DNA of 64,000 bases from Gigaspora margarita (lineage: Eukaryota; Glomeromycota; Glomeromycetes; Diversisporales; Gigasporaceae): NCBI GenBank assembly GCA_009809945.1, contig WTPW01000031.1, forward strand, positions 434,274 to 498,273, read 5' to 3'. Shown here piece after piece: positions 46,691-58,821 of the stretch (its first letter is position 1; each line of letters opens with the position of its first letter). The position numbers and the translations under genes are program-made. The notes beneath the pieces were generated by a model. It saw nothing but the letters and a program-made list of their open reading frames with translations, was not told the DNA's origin and ran no database searches.

Positions 46691-48500
46691 AGTGTGATAG
46701 GTAGTGCTTACGCGCCATCTATCTTATTTGTTTTTTATTTTTAACTATATTAAAAAATTTTTTACAGAACATTATTCTAACAATTTACAGTAAATTAAAA
46801 AAAATAGATGCAATTGAGTGACTGAAGTTTTCAAATTCCATGTAATACAAAATGAAAGATCGACTATGCATCAGGAATGGCAAATGACAATGTCATTTAA
46901 AATTTTCATGACAAATGACTAATTAGTGACAAATGACATATGTCATTTGTTATTTTTGTCATTTAAAATAACATATTAAAACTTCAGGTATTTTAGGATT
47001 TAATCAATCCTAAACTGCCCGAAGTGATACAAAACCTTAATGATTACAAGATCTTTGCATTTTTAAATATAACCTATTTTTGTCATTTGTTATTTACCTT
47101 TTAAATGACAAAGTGACAAATGACAATGTCACAATATCATTTATATCATTTAAAAGTCATTTGCCAACCCTGCTATGCATGGCCTAATCTTAGATATGAG
47201 TATAATTATATTAATTTACAATAAAAAAAAAAAAAAAAACGAAAAAAACTTTTGACCAACCAAAGTTTTTAAATTATTAATTTACAATAAATTAAAAAAA
47301 AAAAGAAAAAAAAACCAACTGACTGATCAAAGTTTTCGATTCCATGCAATACAACTCTGCCTGGTCTAATTTATAGATCGATTATAAAAACATGAATAAT
47401 ATTTAACAGTTTTAAATAGAATTGTCATAAGCTAACCGAAATTTTCCACAGTTTGATCACATTTTTGAATGCAACATTAAATCTGTTATCATTATTAATA
47501 TATCGATATGATGAATTGTATGTAAAAAAGATGTTTATTAAAAAAAAAAAAAAAAAACTGAGCGACCAACTGAAGTTCTCAGATTCCATATAATGCAAAT
47601 GAAAAATTAACTTTGCTTTAGATGTGAAAATTATTTTATTAATTTAAAAAAAAATCTAATAGACTGACTGGCTGAAGTTTTCAGATTCCATGTATTGCAA
47701 AATGAAAAAACAACTTTGTGTGGCCTAATTTTAGATATGAGCATGATTATATTATTTCAGTAAATTAAAAAAAATATCTGACTGATCAAAGATTTTAGAT
47801 TCATTTAATATAAAATGAAAGTTAACATTGCATGGCTTAGTTATATATACATTCTCTTGAAAACAATTGCCAAAGTGAACTCTATACTTTCGCTTGCAAT
47901 TTTATATAGTTTTAAATAGAATTGTTATATGATGACCAAAATTTTCCTATAATTTGATCATGTATTTGAAAGCAGCTTTAATTTGATAATTATTAACACA
48001 TCGAATATGACGAATCGCATGCAAAAAAAAATAAAAATAAAATATTGAAAATAAAACCAACTGACCGAATGAAGTTTTTAGATGCAAAACAGAAATCAAT
48101 TTTGTTTAAAAAAAAAAATTCAACCAATGACCGGTTTTTATTTTTATGTAATGCAAAACAAATAATTGACTTTGCGTAGCCTAATCTTAGATGTGAGCAG
48201 GATTATATTATTTACAGTAAATTAATAAATGAAAAAAACTGACTGACTGACTGAAGTTTTCAGATTCTCTGTAGTACTAAACAAAAATTAACTTTGTGTG
48301 GCATAATTATATATAAATTCTTTTGAAAACAATTGCCAATGTGAACTCCATATTTACTTTGCCGATGTATATACAGTTTTAAATAGAATCATCATAGGAT
48401 AACTGAAAATTTTCCACAATTTGATCATGTTTTAAATACGTCTTTAACTCTGTTATCATTATTAACACATCGATTATGATCAAAAAGATAGCTATTAATT

Positions 48501-50439
48501 CAGTCAGGGAATATACCGAATTAGAAAATCGGGTTCTAGAATGATCTATGCATCGATTCTCAAATTTGATTGGCTCTTGCGCACCTTTTGCCAGCATTTT
48601 TCAGAAAGTTTTTATTCTTCTAATTCATTATTGAAAATCCAAGAATAAATGCACAAGTAGATAATATAAGACGTCTAGTTTAAATAATCCACAATAATCC
48701 ACGTGAGTTGATGCTTGTTAAAAAAGTAAATGAGACCTGAAATCCAAGAACCTTTTATGCACAAACAAAAAGGTAAGAAGGTAATCTTGATCGCAAATTT
48801 TATTGCTTTTAAGCTTCTTACTTTTGCGAAAAGGCTAAGGCGACTTTTCCCTTTTACAATATGTCTATTCACCAGGAAAAGGCTATTGTTTCAATTGCTT
48901 CTTTGATAATTAAAATATGAGGTAAAAATTTCTTAATGGAATCAGGTAATTACAAAGCAAAACGATAAAAAAATAGATGATTCAAATTATATAATAATAT
49001 ACTTATGCCTAATAATGACAAGTTATTATTTTATTTTCTTATAGATTAACATCTATATCATATGAAAATAAATCACCGGGGTGTGGTTATCATGGTGATA
49101 ATGGATATTTTTTGTTCGGGAAGTGGCACGCCATATGATTTATCATAGCCTGGATATACTACTGGCGATATAGCTGGATGCTATCTAAATTTTGAAATAA
49201 GATAGTATTTTATACTAAAAATAAAATTAACTTAAGTAACTACCATTTTTTTTTCTTCTTAATCGCTATAATGCGTACTTTATTTTATCATAGTAAAATT
49301 ACATTATATTACAATTATAAGTATTTATTTGCATGTGATGGGGTATATTGTCTATTACTAGATAATTAAGTAATTTGCTCCGATCTTCTTCATGTTGCCC
49401 TTCATTTCTTTCAATGACTTTATTCTTTACTGATTCTATTTTTAACCACGTACGTGATTATCGGGTCTAGAGTTCATTTTTCTCCCCATTTAACTTGTTA
49501 ATACTGGTACCAGATTTCGTATATTGAGTTTATATTCAACCAAAGGGCTGCTTTCTGTTTACTTGTCTGCATCGCACTTTCTCTAGCTTGTTGCTAAGCA
49601 GCTAAATACTGAACGTTTTTTAGTCAGTCCGTAATGCTTTTCTTATGAACTAGATTTAGATCACTGATTTCTGCACTTCTTTGTCACTATGAAAGTATAA
49701 TAAATAAATTAATTCAAATTACAAAACATCTAAATAATCAAAATAATTACTCGAATGATGCCCTGAGAGTCTTTTTACCAGTTTCCAATTCTCGATATCG
49801 TGTTCACCACTTCCAAATACACTTCTTTCAGACTACGATCTGATTCAATACATCATATTTGAAGATAAATTTATATATTCACACGTCTATTCTTTTATTG
49901 TTTTGCTTTGTACAATATCTGATTCCTATTATTCTATTAAGAAAATAGAATTAAAAGATTATAAAAAATCATAACAAAGGTAATGTTTATAAATAATTAT
50001 TAGTGGTACCTATTTTTTTCTTGGTTTATAATTTTAATTTCAAAGTAAAATATCCCAGGAGCTGGATGATTCGCTCAAATAATAGCAGCTTTATAGTTAT
50101 CAGGATCTTTAATTAAAAGGTTTTTTTTAATAAACTAAAAGGTTGTAACGATATTCTTTAAATGCCAATGATTACAATAGCGCAATAAGTAAATATGTTT
50201 CTGCAAAATTTTTCATTTTTATATTACCCATATAATTCACTTTAAGTCTGCTTGAATCTATATCAATAAAAACTTAGTATGTACGTATATATGTATGTCT
50301 GTACGTATTAATAAAATTCTTGGAATTTTATTGGCTAGTTGCACAGAGCATCAGAAGGAATCTAGAATAGTCTAATTGACATTTTGTTGCCATAAAAGGT
50401 GCGATCTATGTTATCCTAATTCGGTATATTCCCTGACTG
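48501..50439. mobile_element. TIR element with 24-bp perfect ends carrying a gene fragment
   Basis: Ends CAGTCAGGGAATATACCGAA (continuing TTAG) are perfectly inverted at 50416-50439. Flanks TAATT on both sides suggest a 5-bp duplication, unlike mariner or hAT, so the superfamily is open. The interior (1.9 kb) is more gene-like than the surrounding repeats and includes the SPRY fragment 49045-49249. Confidence 0.7.
49045..49249 (+). pseudogene. SPRY-domain exon fragment
   Basis: After a plausible splice acceptor (TTATAG at 49039-49044) the sequence reads TSISYENKSPGCGYHGDNGY, then with a frame change CSGSGTPYD, stop, PGYTTGDIAGCYLNFE, then with another change NKIVFYTKNKINLS. The order GYHGDDG, SG-G-PYG, TTGDxIGCxLNF, FYTKNGxNLG is the core of SPRY domains as in RanBPM-type proteins. 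Two frameshifts and one stop mean no product. No other exon was recognised. Confidence 0.65.
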
Positions 50440-50767
50440 TAATTTATCGTAAATTAAAAAAAACTAACCGAAGTTTTCAGAGTCTATAAAAAAACTAACT
50501 AAAGTTTTCAGATTCTATGTAATGCAAAATAAAAAGTCAACTTTGCTTAAAAAAATAAAATCTGATCCACTGACTGAAGTTCTCAAATTTCACGTAATGC
50601 AAAATGAAAAATTAACTTTGCGCAGCCTAATCTTAGATGTGAGCATAATTATATTATTTACTAAGTAAATTTTAAAAAAAAACTAACTGACTAACCGAAG
50701 TTTTCAAATTCCATGTAATTCAACCTGAAAGTCAACTTTGTGTAGCCTAATTTACAGTAAATTAAAA

Positions 50768-50812
<45 letters not shown>

Positions 50813-52059
50813 CCAAAGTTTTTCAGATTCTATGTAATACAAAATGATTTGCAGTATATTAAAAAAAAAACATCAAAGTTATCAGATTCTATGTAATACA
50901 AAGAAAGTCAACTTACGCAGCCTAATTATACATACATTCTCTTGAAAACAATTGCCAAAGTGAACTTCATACTTATTCTGGCGATTTATATGCAGTTCTA
51001 AATAGAATCATTATAGGCTAACCAAAATTTTTTCTACAATTTGATAATGTTTGGATGCAGCTTTAATTTTATCACATATCGAATATGATGAAACATGTGC
51101 AAAAAAAAGTGTCTATTAATTTACAGTAAATTAAAAAAAATAAAAATTAAAAAAAGAAATAAAAAATACCTAACTGACTGACCGAAGTCTTCAGATTCCA
51201 TGCAATGCAGAAAAATTAACTTTGCGTAGTCTAATCTTAAATGTGATTAGACTTAATTTAAAAAAAATCTGAATGACCTACTGAAATTTTCAGATTTCAT
51301 GTAATGCAAAATGAAATCAACTTTGCGGCCTAATTATATATTCTCTTGAAAACAATTGCCAAAATGAACTTCATATTTTCGTGGTAATTTATAATTTATA
51401 GATCGTACAAAACATGATGATATAAAGTTATTAAAACGAACAAACATAGTTTTAAATAGAATTATCATAGGCTGTCCAAAAATTTTCTCACGTTTTTGGA
51501 TGCTTTAATACTGTCATCATTTTTAACACATCAATATGACGAATCGTATGTTAAAATAAATTTTTTCACACACTGGTCACATTTTTTGAAGATGACCAAT
51601 CAAAAATGTTAATCAGACGAACTCTGTTTTACATATATGCACATGCCCTGAGTTATCCAATCAATTTACGAACAAAAGACCAATTGGCATGCAGGAATGA
51701 AACCCGGTTTCTTTATTGTGTATTCTAATAATATTAATAACTAAAAAAAATGATGTAATAATTACGTTTTCTGTTAGTTTTCCCATATTTAAGTCACATT
51801 TTTTGGATATGGCAAATCAAAACTGTTTAAACGGACAAACTCAAAATTAGATGGTTTAGAAGATTTGAATATAGATAATATCTTTTTATAACTTCTAAAG
51901 TTGGCCACAGGTCTTTTGATTTTTCTCACCAAAAAAATTCTCAGTTTTTAAATACGATCAATCAAAAAGTACACAAATATAAAATTCTCATACACAAATC
52001 ACACTTTTCAGTTACGGCCAATTAAAAATGTTAAAGTACACAGTCTCAAAAATAAATGA

Positions 52060-53360
52060 TATAGATTAAATCAGCAGAGTTGTTTTTATTTTTTTTTGAA
52101 ATTCAGAGAAAAGATGCTTAAATTTGACTTTTTTNNNNNNNNNNNNNNNNNNNNNNNNNNNNNNNNNNNNNNNNNNNNNNNNNNNNNNNNNNNNNNNNNN
52201 NNNNNNNNNNNNNNNNNNNNNNNNNNNNNNNNNNNNNNNNNNNNNNNNNNNNNNNNNNNNNNNNNNNNNNNNNNNNNNNNNNNNNNNNNNNNNNNNNNNN
52301 NNNNNNNNNNNNNNNNNNNNNNNNNNNNNNNNNNNNNNNNNNNNNNNNNNNNNNNNNNNNNNNNNNNNNNNNNNNNNNNNNNNNNNNNNNNNNNNNNNNN
52401 NNNNNNNNNNNNNNNNNNNNNNNNNNNNNNNNNNNNNNNNNNNNNNNNNNNNNNNNNNNNNNNNNNNNNNNNNNNNNNNNNNNNNATCTATTCTCTAAAT
52501 TTCAAGTAAAATAAAAATAACTCTGTCGATTTAATGTATTTTTAGGTGCTGGATAGGTTTATTTAGTTCATTAAGTTAGAATTAATTAAAGAAATATTGT
52601 TAATAAGATTTTATAGAATTTTATTAATAAAATTCTACAAAATCTTATGATTCACAATATTTTACTAATTAACTCTAACTTATCGACTAAGTAAACTTAT
52701 TCAGCACCTAAAAATATATTAAATTAACAGAGTTTTTTTATTTTACTTGAAATTTAGAGAATAGATACATAATTTTGAAACTTTGATTAATAAAGTCAAA
52801 TTTAAGCATCTTTTCTCTGAATTCAAGAAAAATAAAAACACTTTGCCAATTTAATGTATTTTTAGCTGCTGAATAAGTTTACTTAGTGCATTAAGTTAGA
52901 ATTGATTAGTAAAATATTGCGAATAATAAGATTTTATAGAATTTTATTAATAAAATTCTATAAAATCTTATTATTAACAAGATTTCTCTAATTAATTCTA
53001 ACTTAATGCACTAAGTAAACTTATTCAGCACCTAAAAATACATTAAATCGGCAGAATTGTCCTTATTTTACTTGAAATTTAGAGAAAAGATGTGTAATTT
53101 TGAAATTTTGATCAAAAAAGCAAACTTAAGCATCTTTTCTCCAAATTTCAAGAAAAATAAAAACTACTTTGTCGTTTTAATGTATTTTTAGGTGTTGAAT
53201 AGGTTTACTTAGTGCATTAAGTTAGAATTAATTAGAGAAATCTTGTTAATAATAAGATTTTATAAAATTTTATTAATAAAATTCTAAAAATCTTATTATT
53301 CGCAAAATTTTACTAATTAATTCTAACTTCATGCACTAAGTAATCTTATTCAGCACCAAA
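52060..53360. repeat. Right satellite array of element G
   Basis: Same 325-bp palindromic unit as 45850-46690 (starts near 52542, 52868, 53193, and a partial before the gap). Just before it, 51550-52070 carries four worn copies of a TCACATTTTT..CCAATCAAAAATGTTAA block that also occurs in B1 (38270) and B2 (42330). Confidence 0.72.
52135..52485. other. Assembly gap (351 N)
   Basis: Gap inside the 325-bp satellite array; the copy number is therefore unknown. Open frames across it are meaningless. Confidence 0.97.
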
Positions 53361-53534
53361 AATTACATATAAACATATTTGAACTCAGACTAGTTTGCAG
53401 ACTTCAGACCAGACTTGGACCGAACTCATAATTGAGTCTGAGTCTGATCTGAAGTTTGAAATTAGTAAAATTTAGAGTCTGAGTCTGGTCTGATCCCAGA
53501 CCAGACTCGGACAAGACCAGAGCTAGGAGCACTA

Positions 53535-55867
53535 CTTTTATATATAATCCTTGCAATAATGAAACCTATCATCGTTCAATTACAACAAGACAGGTAGAAA
53601 TAAGAGGGACAGTAGAGCCAGTCTTTACTTAATGCAAGTGATGATAAAAGGAGTATAGTTCTACTGACCAAAGGCTTCCAAATACCACTGCATTACCAAT
53701 TAGGGTAGCTGTATGACGCAGTCACGCTTTAACTAGGAACATTATACTGTATATATTTATATTCATTTCTTGTTATTAATAAAGTTTTTTTTCTAGAATT
53801 TAATCCTTTAAAAAAATTTTTCTTTATTATAAAATTATTATCTGGCACAAGTGTTTTTTACATTTTTATNAATTTTTTATTCATATGAGAATGAGGCATG
53901 TATTCTTAAATAATGTTGAATGAAAAGCATTGCACACATGTTTCTCATATTGAAATGAATCAGTTTGATATACCAGAGTTTAATTTTATTTGATAAATGC
54001 AGATTATATTAGTTGCGAATATGCATTATTGAAATACATAGAAATGAGATATGCTCCAGAAATAGCAAATAATATTGNNCCAGGAGATCGCNATAGGCAG
54101 TTGAGTTTTCACAGCTTAGTACTGGCCAGTGGTTTCCCANCTGTNTAATNCAGGACTGCTGTTAATTTGAACATGTGATATTGATATTTAGTAGTTATAA
54201 TTATAAAAATGGCAGCTTCAATTAGCTGTGATTTGTGTACTATTTAAACTGAAATGGGATATGTTTCTGAAAAAGCAATAATATTGTACTAGAAGATAAC
54301 TGTAAGTAGTTTGTATAGTTTAGTGCTGGCTGGCAGTTTTCCAACCTCATAACATAGGCCAGCTGCAAATAAACATGTAATAGTGAAAGTCAATAGTGAC
54401 GGGGTAAAATTGCCATCCAAAAAAGTTTTAACCATCATGTAACAAACATATTGAGCACTAAAAGTCATTTAACTTTAACAAACAAAAAATTTATAGACAA
54501 AAAATAATAACAAAAAGCAATAAATTAATCATTTTATTATTTCAAATAAGCCCAATAACTTAATATTTATTACAATCAGAAAGGATTATTATTTTTCTAA
54601 GTATTTACCTTTTAAATGATTATAATCCTCCAATTTATGCAATAGNTCAAAATTTTTATTATTGATCTATTTATTNCTATTTGGATTAATCGTGTTTTCT
54701 TCAATAATTTTTTGTTACATTTTATATTCAGAATTATAAAACCTTTTGCTTAAATAAATAATCAGAGTTATAGTCTTCTAGAAGAGCATATTATCTATAA
54801 GATTTTCTGGCATTATTGCATTTGCTTAATTAGTTTTTATAATTTTATTTCTTTTTTCATTTATTATTAGTAGAGATTTGGTTATGGTGAACAATATGTA
54901 TTTTTAGAATATTGTTTTATTGGATTTTATGTTTTAAAAGATTGCAACGATCATTTTACATTTTGAAGAATTGAAAAAAAAACAAAATCATTTACTAAAT
55001 CAATTAATACTTTATTAAATATTATTATCATAATCCTAATCATAATGAATTGACAATACCACATGTTTTTGAAACTTTTTTGGATAGCGATTTTACTCCA
55101 GTTATATTTGTGAAAATAATAGGATTCCTTTGGAGGGTGGATTGGGTCATGAATTGTGGCTGCAATTGAGTGGCATAAGGCCAATTGCATTTTCTATGGC
55201 ATTCTCATTGTCATCTTTATTAAGTTAGTAATTACTGCTTGTGAAAAGTCATTTAGATTATATTGATAATCCAAAATTTAACTTATTCTGGCTAATAGTT
55301 TTACAAGGCACATCAATAGCAATTAATATATCAGCACTAGCTTGGTTTTTGTGCATAATATAAGATAGCTGGTGATAATGATATTCAGTAATTATAATTA
55401 TGAAGATGATAGGTTTTTTTTTGGGAATGAAGATTGGGTCATAAATTGGGCCTATTAACAGCTGAGTTAGCGATTGTTGGTGTAAGATCTTAATTATCTT
55501 TTTCTCATTGCTGCATATGGAATAATACTCATTGATTTGTACAAAATTGGTCCTGTTTTTGTTAATTGTTTTATAGTACTCTGCTTAAGCAGTAATGTGT
55601 TATACTAATACGAAATAGCAACATGTGAAATCTTGGATTTTTTAATGCCCAATCAAATGCAAAAATTTGTTTACACTATTCTAGATAGCAGTTAGCCATA
55701 CACTCCATTATGCAAGTATGACTACATTTCTGGTATAAGTTTTACACATTAATTATATATACAAATTTATATAATTATCAATTGCTTTACTTAATATTCT
55801 TTAATTATTATAACTAGTGATGTTATTGCTTGATCTGGGTTGTTTAACATAGATAGGACACCTACTA
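53535..55867. other. A+T-rich right part of the giant hAT element
   Basis: No gene. A worn direct repeat is seen at about 54030-54180 and 54245-54385 (GAAATGAGATATGCTCCAGA against GAAATGGGATATGTTTCTGA, then CAGCTTAGTACTGGC against TAGTTTAGTGCTGGC). Scattered single N bases. Confidence 0.4.
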
Positions 55868-56193
55868 TAAAAGGTTATATACAAGATCCCCCATATATCA
55901 GACCCACCTAGTGCTGGGCACAATCAAACAAAAATTTGATAGTCAAATACTTGTTAATACTTATGTTTAAATCAGACATCAAATGATCGTAGATCAACCA
56001 AAGCTAAATATATACTATTAGTTAATTTGATGTCTAACTTAATCACAAGTATTAACAAGTATTTGACTGTCAAATTTTTGTTTGATGTACCAAGCACTAG
56101 ACCCACCCTCATTTTTTACTAATTATTTCTTTTTTTTACTAATTAATTTTTTTAATGGAATGTAAGAGACCCGGGTCTTGTATATGACCTTTA
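55868..56193. mobile_element. Small TIR element, GGTTATATACAAGA ends
   Basis: Left TAAAAGGTTATATACAAGAT, right inverse TAAAGGTCATATACAAGACC; possible TA duplication. It hosts the hAT MITE 55909-56099. Confidence 0.55.
55909..56099. mobile_element. hAT MITE with perfect duplication
   Basis: Ends TAGTGCTGGGCACA and inverse of TAGTGCTTGGTACA; arms of about 58 bp; perfect 8-bp duplications GACCCACC (55901-55908, 56100-56107). 191 bp, almost wholly palindromic. Confidence 0.87.
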
Positions 56194-56660
56194 CGGTACT
56201 GGAATATATAATGCTGGATTTGTTATCTTGATAGAATTGGAGTTAAAAACAATAAACATAAAAGTATTCATTAACAAAATCAGCAAAGATGAGTTAGTAC
56301 CAATAAAACAGATAGTGTTGAAATTTGTTAGCTTAATGGAATTGAAAGTTGTAAAGAATGAATATAAAGGCATTCAGGGCATGCTACTAAAATTGGAGTT
56401 GAAAAGAACAAACATAAGCATTTTTTATTTTTAAAAAATTAGAAAAGTGAGTAGGCGCTAATAGAATAAGACATTGTTATCAGCAGAGATAGAACACTTA
56501 CCAGAATATACAAGATTAGATATATTATCTTAATTGAATTGAAGTTGAAAAGAATGAACATAAGACATTCATTTTATTTAAAAAATCAGTATAGTGCAGT
56601 GCAGCAGCAACATTGATAGAATATTTGGTATTGAACATTGTTATTGAAATGGGATTTGAA
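56194..56660. repeat. Imperfect repeats around GAATTGGAGTTGAAAAGAA
   Basis: Three to four units (near 56232, 56393, 56538 and a weak one at 56338), each followed by AACATAA and CATT. Open frames on both strands follow the repeat and are not genes. Confidence 0.45.
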
Positions 56661-57190
56661 TAACTACCATAATGTAGTAAAACTACTACAAGGCTGTAGA
56701 ACCTCCACCATGAGAGTACTATGATATAAAAGACTACTATAAGAATGTTGTAAGTCTAATACAATGCCGTAAGACTGCCATAGAGCCCCAAAGACACCAA
56801 AAAATATTAGATTGTAGTGATGAAGATAAACAAAACAAGTAGTAATACAAGTATTTACTATAACGTATATACACAAAATAATAATTTTATTACTATAGTT
56901 AAAAAGTTTTGAATTAAAATTATATAATAATTTCTATGTACATTTTGAAATTTTAGATAGCCTGCATTGCATTATGCTGCATTATGTAGCATGCAACATT
57001 GAATACATAATGCATTTTGCACATCTCTAGTCGAGAGCTACTATATAGGGTACATAACATTATTTACGAATGCCCCCATATAAAAGAAAGTATTTTTGCA
57101 TGGGTAATACAAAATCTGAGTTTGTAAATAAACTAAACATAAGATAAAAATTTAGGGTTAAAGCGATGCTATGGATTAAAATTATGCTTA

Positions 57191-57344
57191 GGGGAGTGAC
57201 AAAAATCAGGTAATTTTTTAGGGAGAGAGGGAGTAAAAAATGTTAAAATTATATATAGGAACCTGACCAAATTTATATTAAAAAGGGGAGGAGGTGGAGT
57301 AGGTCTTTAATAAAAAATAATCAGATGATTAATGACATAGCCCT
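57191..57344. mobile_element. PIF/Harbinger-like MITE, GGGGAGTRAC ends, copy 2
   Basis: 154 bp, TTA duplication (57188-57190, 57345-57347); close to copy 33615-33768. Confidence 0.72.
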
Positions 57345-57498
57345 TATTATATATAAATTTTATTTTTATTATTTTTAATTAGTGTACCAAGACGATTTAA
57401 ATATTAGTTTTTTATATTTTTACATTTTTCTTCTTTTACACATGTTTGGATTTTTGTATTACCTGTGCAAATAAGTAAAAAACAAGTAGTGATATAAT

Positions 57499-57600
57499 TG
57501 ATCAATTAAAATTAATTATGTGAATTTTATGCTCGATTAATCAAAATCAATCAAGCATAAAATTTATATAACCGATTTTTATTAGTTGATTACAGAGTCA
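57499..57600. repeat. Hairpin around TTTTATGCTCGATT
   Basis: TGAATTTTATGCTCGATTAA and its inverse AATCAAGCATAAAATTTATA with outer ATTGATCAATT-like arms. It lies in otherwise featureless A+T-rich DNA (57348-57773). Confidence 0.45.
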
Positions 57601-57773
57601 TCATAATAACAGATTATCATAAACTAATGCCTATAATATATTAATTTTAAAATAATTTCAATACTATTTAAGATATTAACTTTTAAATATTGTCAATTTT
57701 AAACTTTTTTTATAAAAATTTTTTTAAAATTTTTTAAATTTTTATATATTAATAACTACAAAAAAGCTTTTTT

Positions 57774-58803
57774 TTTTTTTTTTTTCAAGTTAAGGTGCTC
57801 ACTTCGGGAGTAAGAGTTTTATTCAAGATATGTAGAATCGCGGGTTTCCAACATGGAGGTCACCTGACATAGTACATTGACGAAAGTACAACTAGCTACA
57901 CTTGCAACTTTTGGTTGCCTATTTAAGTAGCCACCCTAAGGTTCTATCCTAGCTGCCATACCTGCAACCTGCATACTGGTCATTGTCTATTTAAACCCTC
58001 TGATCATTGCCGTCTGCCAATCCCTCTTGTATCACCGGAACAAGATCCAGATTCTTTTCTACCTCCCTTAGGACTAATTTATCCCAGTGAGAGACCTGGT
58101 AGAGTGGTCCCTGTTTCACTCAGGTATCACCTATACTTCAGTAACTTACGCTACAGCTTTACCTATATACTTGCAGTCAGGGCTAAGCATTAAACTGCTA
58201 TCGTTACCTACTTCTGCCCTTGCAGAGTTCACTGAACCCCAGTCACTACGTACACATTCCTCTTCTGGCTTTCCTAACCTGTTGTCTGCCTGCTCCCAAT
58301 CTGTAGGCCCGGAAGGGTCAGTCGGCCTGGCTTTAAGAACTGAAAGGACTCCCTCCCCTTGGTACATGATGCCATAACACATGTCTTTTTCCTCTGGTGC
58401 GACTCCGGTGACCCGGTTGGTAGGGTCCTCCAACCCTCTTGTCATAGGCGTACTGGCTGGCCCATATACACTATCTGATTCCTTTTCTGTATTACTATCG
58501 AAAGCCCAGCTACTCTCTGCTCGGGACTTGCCAAAAGTTTCTAATCTTCAAATTCTCTTGGTATTACGCAATTCCAATAACTTGCGTAACAGATCTAGAA
58601 TCTTCTATATCAACAGAATATACTGAGGGATGGTGCAGCCTGAGTTACAGGCCTTATTATGGCCCAACTTATCGACAAAGATCAGTTACTGTAACACAGA
58701 TATAATTTTTGAAAATCGTCTCCAGTAGGATTCGAACCCTGTACCTGAGTTACAAATTCCTTGGGGGGTGACAACTTTCCAACTTCGCTATGTCGCCACA
58801 CCC
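57774..58803 (-). mobile_element. tRNA-headed long SINE, copy D, best preserved
   Basis: 1,030 bp with a perfect 18-bp duplication CTACAAAAAAGCTTTTTT (57756-57773, 58804-58821). The minus-strand head has box A TAGCGAAGTTGG (58779-58790) and box B GGTTCGAATCC (58728-58738), both at consensus. The 3' end TACTCCCGAAGTGAGCACC is followed by TTAACTTG and poly(A) (57774-57784). Highest G+C of the SINE copies, hence the youngest. The 99-codon minus frame inside is not kept in copies A or B. Confidence 0.88.
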
Positions 58804-58821
58804 CTACAAAAAAGCTTTTTT

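Larger units (their letters stand above)
46820..51560. repeat. Repeat field of about 100-bp units, split by a TIR element
   Basis: A unit of roughly 100-118 bp (GAAGTTTTCAGATTCCATGT, AATGCAAAATGAAAAATTAA, CTTTGCGTGGCCTAATC, TTTACAGTAAATTAAAA) occurs about sixteen times on both sides of 48501-50439. A longer unit (TCTTGAAAACAATTGCCAAA..AATAGAATTGTCATAGGC) recurs about five times, giving higher-order repeats of about 400-450 bp. A long A run lies at 50770-50810. No gene. Confidence 0.65.
45682..53534. mobile_element. hAT-like element G, 7.85 kb, satellite-filled
   Basis: Ends TAGTTCTCTTATAG and inverse of TAGTGCTCCTAGC; perfect 8-bp duplications CTTTTATA (45674-45681 and 53535-53542). Subterminal regions carry CAGACT/GTCTGG repeats on both sides (45700-45840, 53375-53520). 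The inside is two satellite arrays, a repeat field and another TIR element. No transposase. Confidence 0.78.
36901..57029. mobile_element. Giant composite hAT element (20.1 kb)
   Basis: Perfect 8-bp duplications GTCGAGAG (36893-36900, 57030-57037). Ends TAGAGATGTGCGAATGCATG and inverse (TGCATTTTGCACATCTCTA), followed inward by TGCATAATGCAGCATTATGC-like palindromes on both sides. It carries a hAT transposase pseudogene (42884-45261), related nested elements (38092-39550, 40741-42537), a 7.85-kb element (45682-53534) and others. Segments 36960-38090, 42538-42883, 45262-45681 and 53535-55867 show no gene. Confidence 0.8.
36422..57077. mobile_element. MITE with GGGGGCATCC ends, split by the 20.1-kb hAT element
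   Basis: Left GGGGGCATCCATAAATAATG; right inverse GGGGGCATTCGTAAATAATG. Flanked by ATA on both sides. Without the insertion it is about 530 bp and contains two hairpins (36538-36640, 36712-36835) of the GGTACCATTCGAATCG family, each about 110 bp. Confidence 0.75.

Noticed and set aside
52096-52509. Open frames of 124-137 codons
   Set aside because: They run through the 351-N gap and have no sequence of their own.
58087-58626. Open frames of 81-99 codons on both strands
   Set aside because: They lie in SINE D and are broken in copies A and B; G+C-richer non-coding RNA sequence explains them.
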